Below are positions 42,034 to 48,929 of a stretch of 64,000 bases of DNA, one piece after another. The stretch lies in the IMG/VR virus record IMGVR_UViG_3300036801_000102, positions 1 to 64,000 of that record. One strand, 5' to 3'. Origin of the DNA: a virus. The translations under genes were made by a program, and so were the position numbers. The notes under the pieces were generated by a model that was given only the letters and a program-made list of their open reading frames with translations, was not told where the DNA came from and ran no database searches. The stretch's first letter is position 1; every line of letters starts with the position of its first letter.

Positions 42034-42677
42034 GCAGCACCGAATTGATTCGCTATGACACGATGTGTCGGGCCGTTGTTGCACTGGATGCGCAGCAACA
42101 TCATTGCTTTCAGTACCCTGAATCTCCCGGCGTCTATGTCTTCGATCGATTGGGCACGACGCTCTATGTTGGAGAAAGCAAAAACCTTCGACACCGGCTC
42201 ACACATCACCCTCGTGGTTATCTTCGCCGCTCTGTTGCGGTGCGGTGCCGCATCTTGCCGTGCCTTAACCACAAGCAGGTCGAGAAATGGCTAATTGAAG
42301 CCCTCCGGCCCACTATGAACGGTGTGTCAGAGGAGAAGCGGAAGCGACTGCTGCACAGGCCCGCCAAGAGCCAGGCTCAGATAGACGACGAAATTGGTTC
42401 AATATGGCGCGATCTGTTTGGTGAACGTACTGATCCAAACGACCAAATAGCAGCAAGCGTTGCCGGAGAAGACAATCTGTTCCCTGAAACTCTGCAAGAG
42501 CGTTACCCGCGACAACCAAAGCGAGACGATGCCGAGCGGGTCTATGCATTGCGTGACGCGCTGACAGAAGATGACGTTCAGCACAACATCCTTCGCATGC
42601 GTCAGGGAGGCAGGGCGCTACTGAAGCACGCAGATGCTCTTGACGCGTGGAATCGCAATCGACACACGGCGGCGTAA
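42030..42677 (+). CDS. GIY-YIG nuclease domain protein
   Basis: 215 residues. 'GVYVF' (34-38) and 'LYVGESKNLRHRLTHH' (45-60), with Arg54 and the later Glu in 'VEKWLIEALRPTMN' (about 84-97), are the GIY-YIG catalytic core. The C-terminal 90 residues are a charged helical region. The position in the replication block and the four-base overlap with rusA argue for a DNA-processing role rather than a selfish homing element, though both occur in phages. Confidence 0.75.
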   Translation: MSSTELIRYDTMCRAVVALDAQQHHCFQYPESPGVYVFDRLGTTLYVGESKNLRHRLTHHPRGYLRRSVAVRCRILPCLNHKQVEKWLIEALRPTMNGVSEEKRKRLLHRPAKSQAQIDDEIGSIWRDLFGERTDPNDQIAASVAGEDNLFPETLQERYPRQPKRDDAERVYALRDALTEDDVQHNILRMRQGGRALLKHADALDAWNRNRHTAA

Positions 42678-42682
42678 ATGTA

Positions 42683-42904
42683 ATGAGCTATTCAGCAGTT
42701 CGAATATCGCCTGACGGATGCATTAGCCATTATACCTCAGACGAATGGGCACTCGCCGCAGTGTGGCTGCGTTCAATGATGCTATTCGACACTCGCTCCG
42801 TGGCAAAGCTGCTGCCAGATTGCGAATGTACCATCACTGTCCGTGGCCATTGGTACTCGATCAAAGCTGAATCCGCGTCCTGCGTAGCGGCAAGGAGCGA
42901 GTAA
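42683..42904 (+). CDS. Hypothetical early protein
   Basis: 73 residues from ATG 42683. 'SYSAVRISPDGCISHYTSDEWALAAVWLRSMMLF' followed by beta strands 'CECTITVRGHWYSIKAES'. No family recognised and no clear ribosome site. Confidence 0.45.
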   Translation: MSYSAVRISPDGCISHYTSDEWALAAVWLRSMMLFDTRSVAKLLPDCECTITVRGHWYSIKAESASCVAARSE

Positions 42905-42927
42905 TGCTCCGCGACGATGCATAGGAG

Positions 42928-43194
42928 ATGCAGTCCACAGTCGCATTCGTGTCCTCAGTGCGCGCTCGCCTATGGGGCGCAGGCTACCGACCAGTTCAGG
43001 TCTCAACTGACGCCCTGACGCCGTCCGCCGCTTCCCTGATCGCCAAGGCACTCAACGCCGGTAGGCCCGCCGGCAGGCCCGCCGGGAGGCTCCACAGGGA
43101 GGCCGGCGTCACCTGGGGAGAGATCATCGTCCCGGCGCTCCCGCCGCCCGTACGGCCTCTACAGCCCCGGCACGGGCCATCCCCATGGCCCTAA
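42928..43194 (+). CDS. Small protein upstream of helicase, possible primase-like remnant
   Basis: 88 residues from ATG 42928, overlapping the helicase start by ten bases. 'VRARLWGAGYRPVQV' resembles the first strand of phage primase-polymerase domains, but the catalytic part is absent. 'RPAGRPAGR' reflects a short direct repeat in the DNA. It may be a truncated domain or an unrelated small protein. Confidence 0.4.
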   Translation: MQSTVAFVSSVRARLWGAGYRPVQVSTDALTPSAASLIAKALNAGRPAGRPAGRLHREAGVTWGEIIVPALPPPVRPLQPRHGPSPWP

Positions 43195-44702
43195 CGTCAG
43201 ACCAGAGCGCAGGACGGCGAGGCAGCAACGGCGCCTGGCACAACCCGTTCGAAGACGAGCAGGTCAGGGCCACGTGGGATGCGGTCCACAAAGCGCGCCC
43301 CGAAGTCATCAGCCACGTGAACGGCACAGAAGCGTCCGACGTACTCGACATCCCGCTCGCGGAAGTGGTCGACGCCTTCTACACCACAGCGGCCAAGATC
43401 CCGACCGCGCTGATCCCCCCGCAGCTCGCTGCCATGCTCGGACACTTCGAGCGCGGCGCATTCGCTGGCCGCGCAGGATCTAAACAGTTCCTCGAAGACG
43501 TCACCACGCTATGGGCCGAATGCCGCGACAAAGCGACAGCCGAGGCTCGCGAGCGCCAGCAAGAAGCTAAGTATCGCGAGGCGCTGCTGAGCCGGACATC
43601 GGTCACCGCGCTGCTGAGCCGAGAGTTTCCGCCCGAAGTCGAGTTCCTCGGCTCGCTGGTAACACCCACCACCCGCACGTTCCTCGTCGGCCCAACTGGC
43701 GCCGGTAAGACCATGGTCGCAATGGCAATGGCCGGCGGCATAGCGTCAGGGTTGGGCCTCCTCGGCTGGAGAACCCAAAGACCCGGTCGCGTCCTGTGGT
43801 TCGACGGCGAAATGCCGCTAGTCGTCATGCAACAACGGTTCAGGGAACTCGCCAGGAGCTACGGCTACAACGGCGAGTTTCCGGGCATTCACTTCGTGTC
43901 ATGGCAGGAAGCCGACGGCCTGCTGCCCGACGCGAAATGGGCACCCCTGAACACCGCCGAGGGCCAGGAATTCATCCTAAAGCTCTGCGACCTAATCAAA
44001 CCTGACGTGGTAATGTTCGATAACGTCCAATCCCTGATCGTCGGGGACATGAAAGACGAAGTGCCGTGGAACGATACCATGCCGCTGGTAATGGCGTTGA
44101 CCGCACGGAACATAGGCCAGGTCTGGTGCGACCACACCGGACACGACAGAACCCACCAATATGGCAGCAGCCGGAAGGCGTGGCCGTTCGATATCGTCGC
44201 CATGATCATGCCGCTCACTGCGCCGGAAGGCGAGCTGGCGCTAACTCTGTCATTCGATCCACCAGGCGGTAAGGCGCGCCAACGCACTCCGAGCAACTGG
44301 CGAGAATACGCACCCAAGACCATCCGCCTGCGAGATGGTGAATGGTCCTGGCTGCCAGCCGAACCCGGCGCCGAACAACCAAGCAAAGGTGGCCGGCCAA
44401 TAAAGGACGCCACCGAACTGCTGCGTCGGACAATCTTCACCCTCGCCAGCGCTCCCGAAGTGCGCCCAACCGTCGTCCAAACCGGTATGCCAGCCGTGCA
44501 CGCAATTTGGCTGGGAAACCTCAAACAGACACTTGTCGCCGAAGGATGGTTCACAGAGGACGTTGATTACGTGGCTGGGAAACTATCCAAGGGGTTTCCC
44601 AGCCTTACGAAAGGCGGTCGAAACCGGCTGGCAGAAGCTCTCAAGACATTGAAAAGACAGGGAATATGTGGCTACAACATAGAGCTAGTATGGCCAGCAT
44701 AA
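43185..44702 (+). CDS. RepA-like replicative helicase
   Basis: 505 residues. The N-terminal 150 residues are a charged helical domain. The AAA_25/RecA core has Walker A 'GPTGAGKT' (169-176), 'LWFDGEMP', Walker B 'VVMFDN' and 'WCDHTGHDRTHQYGSS', as in hexameric RepA helicases. The C-terminus (about 400-505) is a winged-helix-like tail and is crossed by copies of the GGCTGGGAAAC repeat. Together these suggest origin binding and helicase loading in one module. Confidence 0.75.
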   Translation: MALTSDQSAGRRGSNGAWHNPFEDEQVRATWDAVHKARPEVISHVNGTEASDVLDIPLAEVVDAFYTTAAKIPTALIPPQLAAMLGHFERGAFAGRAGSKQFLEDVTTLWAECRDKATAEARERQQEAKYREALLSRTSVTALLSREFPPEVEFLGSLVTPTTRTFLVGPTGAGKTMVAMAMAGGIASGLGLLGWRTQRPGRVLWFDGEMPLVVMQQRFRELARSYGYNGEFPGIHFVSWQEADGLLPDAKWAPLNTAEGQEFILKLCDLIKPDVVMFDNVQSLIVGDMKDEVPWNDTMPLVMALTARNIGQVWCDHTGHDRTHQYGSSRKAWPFDIVAMIMPLTAPEGELALTLSFDPPGGKARQRTPSNWREYAPKTIRLRDGEWSWLPAEPGAEQPSKGGRPIKDATELLRRTIFTLASAPEVRPTVVQTGMPAVHAIWLGNLKQTLVAEGWFTEDVDYVAGKLSKGFPSLTKGGRNRLAEALKTLKRQGICGYNIELVWPA

Positions 44703-44800
44703 AGCATTGGCTGGGAAACCCCCATATAGTTTCCCAGCCAAATTTGCACCAGAGGCTGGAATTGGTTTGGGAAACCCCCCTAAAGGGGGGTTTCCCAGCC
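44509..44800. repeat. GGCTGGGAAAC repeat array, probable replication origin
   Basis: Seven copies of GGCTGGGAAAC or a near variant lie at 44509 (+), 44573 (+), 44594 (-), 44709 (+), 44729 (-), 44769 (+, shortened) and 44790 (-). Six of them form three inverted pairs able to make hairpins: 44573-44604, 44709-44739 and 44768-44797, the last with a 13-base stem and four-base loop. They span the last 60 codons of the helicase gene and the 216-base gap after it, as iterons do in origins located in or beside initiator genes. Confidence 0.7.
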
Positions 44801-44918
44801 GAATCCCAGCCAAGCCAGAAAACCCAGGCCCAGCCAGTAGCCCGATACCGTCTGAACCCTTCCCCCCCGAACCAGGAACCGATTCACCAAAACCAGAACC
44901 CGTGAAAGGAACCCCCTA

Positions 44919-45374
44919 ATGACCAATGACAACCCGATGCGCCGGCAACGCCGAAAGCTTCCTAGCAAAACGTCCGTCGCACCGTTCCCAGAGCTGATCG
45001 CTGAAATCGTCGATCATGCCCGCGCCGGGGACAACGTGTCAGACCACGTCCTGATCGGGCCAATCGTCCGTGGCGATGGCAGCGGGATGACTGCCGCAAA
45101 TTATTTCATCATCACGACCGGCGACGGCGCTACCGCTCGCTTCGACTGCGTCGGCGCTGATGATCGCGAGACCGTCGAGCAAATGCGGAACAGCGTCCTC
45201 GTCTGCCTGATCGAACGCCGCCCGATAGTCATCCACGACTTCGACGACGAATTGCGGATGGCCGAAATGACCAGCACGCTGTGGCCATCCGACAAGGTCA
45301 CCAGGATTATTAACAGGCTCATCGCCGAACGCGCGCAATGGGAAGCAGACGGGATCGATCGCTTCCGCGACTGA
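44919..45374 (+). CDS. Hypothetical early protein
   Basis: 151 residues with AAAGGA upstream. Basic N-terminus, then alpha/beta sequence ('TAANYFIITTGDGATARFDCVGADDRETVEQMRN', 'RPIVIHDFDDELRMAEMTSTLWPSDKVTRIINRL'). No family recognised. First gene after the repeat array. Confidence 0.55.
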   Translation: MTNDNPMRRQRRKLPSKTSVAPFPELIAEIVDHARAGDNVSDHVLIGPIVRGDGSGMTAANYFIITTGDGATARFDCVGADDRETVEQMRNSVLVCLIERRPIVIHDFDDELRMAEMTSTLWPSDKVTRIINRLIAERAQWEADGIDRFRD

Positions 45375-45401
45375 CATCACGCAATGGGAAAGGAAACACG
45401 C

Positions 45402-45476
45402 ATGCGTGATCGGGCGTGGAATGTGCCGCAGGTCTGGTGCACAATGCCGCAAGGCGCTCAGCGCACTAAGGCATGA
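45402..45476 (+). CDS. Possible 24-residue microprotein
   Basis: ATG 45402 follows AAAGGA by seven bases. The product is 24 residues, basic, without recognisable features. It could be a leader peptide for 45480, since the stop lies three bases before that start. Confidence 0.3.
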   Translation: MRDRAWNVPQVWCTMPQGAQRTKA

Positions 45477-45479
45477 CCA

Positions 45480-45734
45480 ATGATCACAACCACAACCGAA
45501 GCCCCAAGCCTCGAAGCCATAGGTCAGGACTGGATCGTCGTCGGCTACAGAATCCTGCCCCACGCGCCAGCTCAGATGGCTACATGGCAATACACCTTCG
45601 GCCCCAGCAAAGCGGCCATCGCAGCCTTCCACCACGCCCGCGACAGAGGCAACATCGTCACCGTCCAGGGACCAGGCGCAATCCTCTACGCCAAGATCGC
45701 CGCATCCCAGCGGCTGGGAGGCAGCAAGAAGTGA
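45480..45734 (+). CDS. Hypothetical protein
   Basis: 84 residues. 'DWIVVGYRILPHAPAQMATWQYTFGPSKAAIAAFHHARDRGNIVTVQGPGAILYAKIAA' looks like a small alpha/beta fold. A longer overlapping frame from 45473 is discounted because its N-terminal part is Arg/Pro-rich shadow sequence. No family recognised. Confidence 0.5.
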   Translation: MITTTTEAPSLEAIGQDWIVVGYRILPHAPAQMATWQYTFGPSKAAIAAFHHARDRGNIVTVQGPGAILYAKIAASQRLGGSKK

Positions 45735-45976
45735 CCAACCGTGTCGCAGGCCATGAGTTCGAAGGCGTCGCTTCCGATCGACGCTGCATGCGCGCCCTCA
45801 ACGACGGCTCAGTGTGCGGCAAAGCGTGGTACGATGTGCGCACCGCAACCGCCGAAGATATCGGCAAACCAGAAAAAGCCTGCCATCCAAACCTTACCGC
45901 AGGGGAATTGAGCGAAATCCATGCCGAGCTGAAGCGCGAAGAGGTTCTGGCAACGATAATGGTGGGCAGATGGTAA
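45731..45976 (+). CDS. Hypothetical protein
   Basis: 81 residues from GTG 45731, overlapping the previous stop (GTGA). Three cysteines in 'CMRALNDGSVCGKAW' and 'CHPN' could bind metal. C-terminal helix 'LSEIHAELKREEVLATIM'. No family recognised. Confidence 0.5.
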   Translation: MTNRVAGHEFEGVASDRRCMRALNDGSVCGKAWYDVRTATAEDIGKPEKACHPNLTAGELSEIHAELKREEVLATIMVGRW

Positions 45977-46410
45977 GTGTTGTCATTGATAATACGCCGA
46001 CAACTGTAGTCAGTTGGATCAAGGTTCCAACATCCGGTCCGTGGGATCTTGCAACGCAAAGCAATCCAATTGGTGTCAGTATTAACGGAAATGTCTATCA
46101 CGTCATTGGAACTCAGTCCGATGGCAATATCGCTTCTGGTGGACGTATGCTGTTAACCAGCACGCCAGTGGCCGCTGCTGATAATAGGTGGGGATTGGTC
46201 GCCACTTTGGTAGCTCCTTTAGGGACGGTGGTAAAGGGCTCGCTTTCATTGACGGAGCCAGCGGAAATAGCGCTGGCAAGCTTGGCATTGGATCAGCAAA
46301 TAGTAATACTGGAGGGGCCAGATGTTCTGCATGCGCGAGGTCGGGTAAGGCCACAGAGGGTTAGGGAAAGGGCAGATATTCTCCGTGCGCGAGCTATAAT
46401 TGGTACATAG
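45970..46410 (+). CDS. Beta-rich protein with C-terminal LxxARxRVR repeats
   Basis: 146 residues from ATG 45970 (overlap of seven bases). The first 100 residues are beta-type; the C-terminus has 'EPAEIALASLALDQQIVILEGPDVLHARGRVRPQRVRERADILRARAIIG', reminiscent of the T-E-x-x-D-x-L-x-A-x-G units in the tail proteins. Located just before the terminase genes; function unknown. Confidence 0.5.
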   Translation: MVSVVIDNTPTTVVSWIKVPTSGPWDLATQSNPIGVSINGNVYHVIGTQSDGNIASGGRMLLTSTPVAAADNRWGLVATLVAPLGTVVKGSLSLTEPAEIALASLALDQQIVILEGPDVLHARGRVRPQRVRERADILRARAIIGT

Positions 46411-46420
46411 GGAGAGTTGC

Positions 46421-46486
46421 ATGGACCAACGAGTTCGTGGAATGACTACAGTCGATGAGTTTCTGGGAATTGGACACTGGAAGTGA
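46421..46486 (+). CDS. Possible 21-residue leader peptide of terS
   Basis: ATG 46421 follows GGGAGAG by about five bases, and a TATAAT-like hexamer lies at 46395-46400 without a good -35. Its TGA overlaps the GTG start of the small terminase (GTGA), so translation of the terminase may depend on it. Confidence 0.4.
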   Translation: MDQRVRGMTTVDEFLGIGHWK

Positions 46487-47022
46487 GCGAAAGTCCTAAT
46501 CGTGGTGGTCGCCCTACTCGGTACACGCCGATTCAAGCAGAAAGGATCTGCTGGCAGCTCACTGAGGGTCTGTCATTATACCAAATCTGTGCTAAGGATG
46601 AATTTCCATGCGTCGCAACCGTATTCAATTGGTTGAATAAATATCCAAAGTTTGTAGAGCAATACGCGCGCGCGAGAGAGATTCAGGCGCATTATTATGC
46701 TGGGAAACAGTTAGAAGTTGCAAACGAAGCGTATGATAGTGACAGTGCTTCTGCGGCTCGCGTTAAGGCAGAGGCACTGCGCTGGATGGCCGGCAAGCTA
46801 TTACCAAAGGTGTATGGCGACAAACTGTTGCATACTGGAGCTGATGGGACTGGGCCTATTCAGCATCATATGAAGCTGGATCTGTCGTTGTTGAGCGAGG
46901 CTGACTTGGTGGCGTGGAGGCAGCTGGTTGACAAGGCGACGCCGCGGAAGTTGGCAGCGCCTGGCGTGGAGATCGAGGGCGATGTAGTGGAGGCAGGCGT
47001 TACGGAGGTTGATGATGACTGA
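46483..47022 (+). CDS. terS: Terminase small subunit (Sf6 gp1-like)
   Basis: 179 residues from GTG 46483. 'GGRPTRYTPIQAERICWQLTEGLSLYQIC', 'VATVFNWLNKYPKFVEQYARAREIQA' and 'ASAARVKAEALRWMAGKLLPKVYGDK' match the DNA-recognition and oligomerisation regions of Sf6 gp1-type small terminases, which recognise pac sites for headful packaging. Acidic C-terminus. About 1.9 kb before the large subunit. Confidence 0.8.
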   Translation: MSESPNRGGRPTRYTPIQAERICWQLTEGLSLYQICAKDEFPCVATVFNWLNKYPKFVEQYARAREIQAHYYAGKQLEVANEAYDSDSASAARVKAEALRWMAGKLLPKVYGDKLLHTGADGTGPIQHHMKLDLSLLSEADLVAWRQLVDKATPRKLAAPGVEIEGDVVEAGVTEVDDD

Positions 47023-47473
47023 AATGATCCCTCTGACAGTAGGTTGGTGCTACAGCACTAAGTGTGGTGCTGGAGGTGTGGTTTTCATCGGCGAGCTGCC
47101 GACCAATTGTACGGTCTGCGGGAGTCCTTTGTGGAGACTGCCAATACTCCAGCGCTGGTCTCCGGAGCCTGCCTGGCCAGATCAGCCGCAGGGCGGCGTG
47201 GTGATGAACGCTCCTACCAGTTACCACATCAAGCGCTGGCCTGTGGCGGAAGAGAGCGTGGTGACCGGGCCAGTTCAGGGCGACGTGGAGGACGCTCCAG
47301 GAGGCGGGCCAGATCCGGTCGACGTGGTGATCGAGCAGCTTGGCAAGCGCATTGTCCCGCCGCCCGCGCGCACGAGGCTGCGTGACGCTCTGGACCGGGC
47401 TGACAAGCCTCTGGGCGGGCGTGAGGCTGCTGACGAGGCGATGGGTCGGGCCATCCGGCTGGGACGCCCATGA
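47015..47473 (+). CDS. Zinc-ribbon hypothetical protein
   Basis: 152 residues from ATG 47015 (ACGGAGG six bases upstream). 'VGWCYSTKCGAGGVVFIGELPTNCTVCGSP' has four Cys arranged as a zinc ribbon. The C-terminal half, with 'VVIEQLGKRIVPPPARTRLRDALDRAD', is helical. Shares eight bases with terS. Role in packaging possible but unproven. Confidence 0.55.
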   Translation: MTEMIPLTVGWCYSTKCGAGGVVFIGELPTNCTVCGSPLWRLPILQRWSPEPAWPDQPQGGVVMNAPTSYHIKRWPVAEESVVTGPVQGDVEDAPGGGPDPVDVVIEQLGKRIVPPPARTRLRDALDRADKPLGGREAADEAMGRAIRLGRP

Positions 47474-47697
47474 CAACCGTCGAAGATGCGCTGCGTGACT
47501 TGTTGGCAAATTTGGTGGCGGCTGTCAGCTTGCTTGAACGCGGATCAAAGAAAGCTGCGCCATCTGACAAAATGTTTGATCAGATGATCGTTGACTACAA
47601 ACGTTCGATAGCGCGCGGGCGTGTATTTCTGGGTATGGGAAGTCAGGATGATCCTGCTGACCGCGGAGATTTAGATGACCATTCTTACACGTCCTGA
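47470..47697 (+). CDS. Hypothetical small protein
   Basis: 75 residues, helical N-terminus 'VEDALRDLLANLVAAVSLLERGSKKAAP'. Overlaps both neighbours (ATGA upstream). No family recognised. Confidence 0.5.
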   Translation: MTTVEDALRDLLANLVAAVSLLERGSKKAAPSDKMFDQMIVDYKRSIARGRVFLGMGSQDDPADRGDLDDHSYTS

Positions 47698-48010
47698 CGA
47701 CGGCCTGGCCAAGCCGGAGACCAAGCCAGACGACGAATGGAAAACAGCGCCAGTCCGGATGTCGGTGCAGCTGGCCAATGCGCTTGTCACCAGTGCGCCG
47801 CTGAGTGTCGAGGAGATGCATGTGATGCGCGTGCATTTCATAGCACTGGTAGCGCTGCTCGACGTGAGCGGTCCAATGTTCTCCTCGATGCGTCGGCAGG
47901 CGGTTGACATGCACAATAAAGTGGTGCGTCGGATTAACGGCGTGGCGGACGAGGTTCGTCGGCGGGCGCTGATGGAAGATCCTGATCGGCTGCTGGAGAT
48001 AGATCGGTGA
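47675..48010 (+). CDS. Hypothetical helical protein
   Basis: 111 residues. Helices 'MSVQLANALVTSAPLSVEEMHVMRVHFIALVALLDVSG' and 'RRQAVDMHNKVVRRINGVADEVRRRALMED'. The segment 'ALVALLDVSG' recurs in the degenerate stretch at 48343-48472. No family recognised. Confidence 0.5.
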   Translation: MTILTRPDDGLAKPETKPDDEWKTAPVRMSVQLANALVTSAPLSVEEMHVMRVHFIALVALLDVSGPMFSSMRRQAVDMHNKVVRRINGVADEVRRRALMEDPDRLLEIDR

Positions 48011-48342
48011 GAAATAAGGGATTGGGCAAAAAGCGGGCCGTTAAGCAGTCATCTGGTGATACTGTCAGCCGTCGCTTGAGTCCTCGTTTGATGAAGACTC
48101 CAGCGATAGACCCATCTAGTTTGGATGCACGTAATCGTAGAATTGCTTTTCTGGAGCGCGAGGTTCTGAAGTTGGAAGCCGAGAATGCCAGAATGAAGGT
48201 AATGATCGAAGAGATGGGAACGGATTCGGCTGAGAAGGCAATTATATCTGCGGTCAAGGCGTCTGGATTGATTGATAAGCTACGTGATGCTCTCAAATTT
48301 GGTGAGGAATTTTCTGCGCAGATATCCGCGCGACTCACCTGA
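48007..48342 (+). CDS. Coiled-coil hypothetical protein
   Basis: 111 residues from GTG 48007 (GTGA overlap). Basic N-terminus with 'SSGDTVSRRLSP', then a coiled coil 'RNRRIAFLEREVLKLEAENARMKVMIEEMG'. The DTVSR segment recurs downstream in the 48343-48472 remnant. No family recognised. Confidence 0.5.
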   Translation: MRNKGLGKKRAVKQSSGDTVSRRLSPRLMKTPAIDPSSLDARNRRIAFLEREVLKLEAENARMKVMIEEMGTDSAEKAIISAVKASGLIDKLRDALKFGEEFSAQISARLT

Positions 48343-48472
48343 TGATACTGTCAGTCGCTTAGCGCTGGTAGCGCTGCTCGATGTGAGTGGTTACCTTTTC
48401 CACCGCGGAAGCGGAAGCGGGATTGGTGGGATTGGCTGGATTGGCTGCCTCGTCTTCGCTCTTGAGCCGTGA
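48343..48472 (+). pseudogene. Chimeric duplicated fragments of the two preceding genes
   Basis: The stretch joins a copy of the 'GATACTGTCAG..CGCTT' region of 48007-48342 (48344-48360, source near 48057) to a copy of the 'CTGGTAGCGCTGCTCGA.GTGAG.GG' region of 47675-48010 (48364-48391, source near 47847). Translated, it reads 'SPDDTVSRLALVALLDVSGYLF', a fusion of segments from both proteins. It has no start of its own. It looks like the product of recombination between short repeats. Confidence 0.55.
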
Positions 48473-48834
48473 GGTTTCTCCGCTTGGTAGTTGTCATTGT
48501 CGTAGTCCTGCTGGGTTTCGCTCTATCCTACGCAGCGCTTGCTGCTCCGCCTCCCGGTGCAGACCCGAACTCGCCACAAGCTCAATGGTATGAGGGCCTA
48601 AGACAACCTGACAGCGGTGCTTCGTGCTGCTCGATCGCGGACTGTCGGCCGGTTCAGCAATGGCGTATGGTCGGGGATCATTACCAGATTTGGTATCACA
48701 ACGGGTGGCTCGATGTTCCGCCGACCAAGGTAGTGCATGGTCATGACAACCCAACTGGCGAGGCGGTTGCGTGCGTCATGAGTCTGGCAGGCAATGACTA
48801 CGTGCTGTGCTTTGTGAAGGGAAGTGAGACGTGA
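48469..48834 (+). CDS. Exported small protein
   Basis: 121 residues from GTG 48469. Signal peptide about residues 1-25 ('FLRLVVVIVVVLLGFALSYAALA'), then 'PPPGADPNSPQAQWYEGLRQPDSGASCCSIADCRPVQQWR'. This conserved mature motif with a Cys pair is known from small secreted proteins of rhizobia, methylobacteria and their phages (from memory). Function unknown; a moron-type gene inserted just before terL. Confidence 0.65.
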   Translation: MRFLRLVVVIVVVLLGFALSYAALAAPPPGADPNSPQAQWYEGLRQPDSGASCCSIADCRPVQQWRMVGDHYQIWYHNGWLDVPPTKVVHGHDNPTGEAVACVMSLAGNDYVLCFVKGSET

Positions 48835-48929
48835 TGTCGATGGTTGCAGCGACGTTTTTAGGGCTTGCATTGATTGGCGGTTGCGCGTGGATCATCATGT
48901 GGATTCACCGGCTTCAATGGCCTAAATGA
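48834..48929 (+). CDS. 31-residue membrane microprotein before terL
   Basis: ATG 48834 overlaps the previous stop (TGATG), and its own TGA overlaps the terL start (ATGA). Sequence: a single transmembrane helix ('FLGLALIGGCAWIIMWIH') with a short basic end. The double coupling makes it very likely to be translated. Confidence 0.6.
   Translation: MSMVAATFLGLALIGGCAWIIMWIHRLQWPK

Noticed and set aside
44707-44919. 70-codon Pro-rich frame over the origin repeats
   Set aside because: Composition follows the repeats (Gly-Asn-Pro-Pro), no ribosome site, and the hairpins explain the sequence better.
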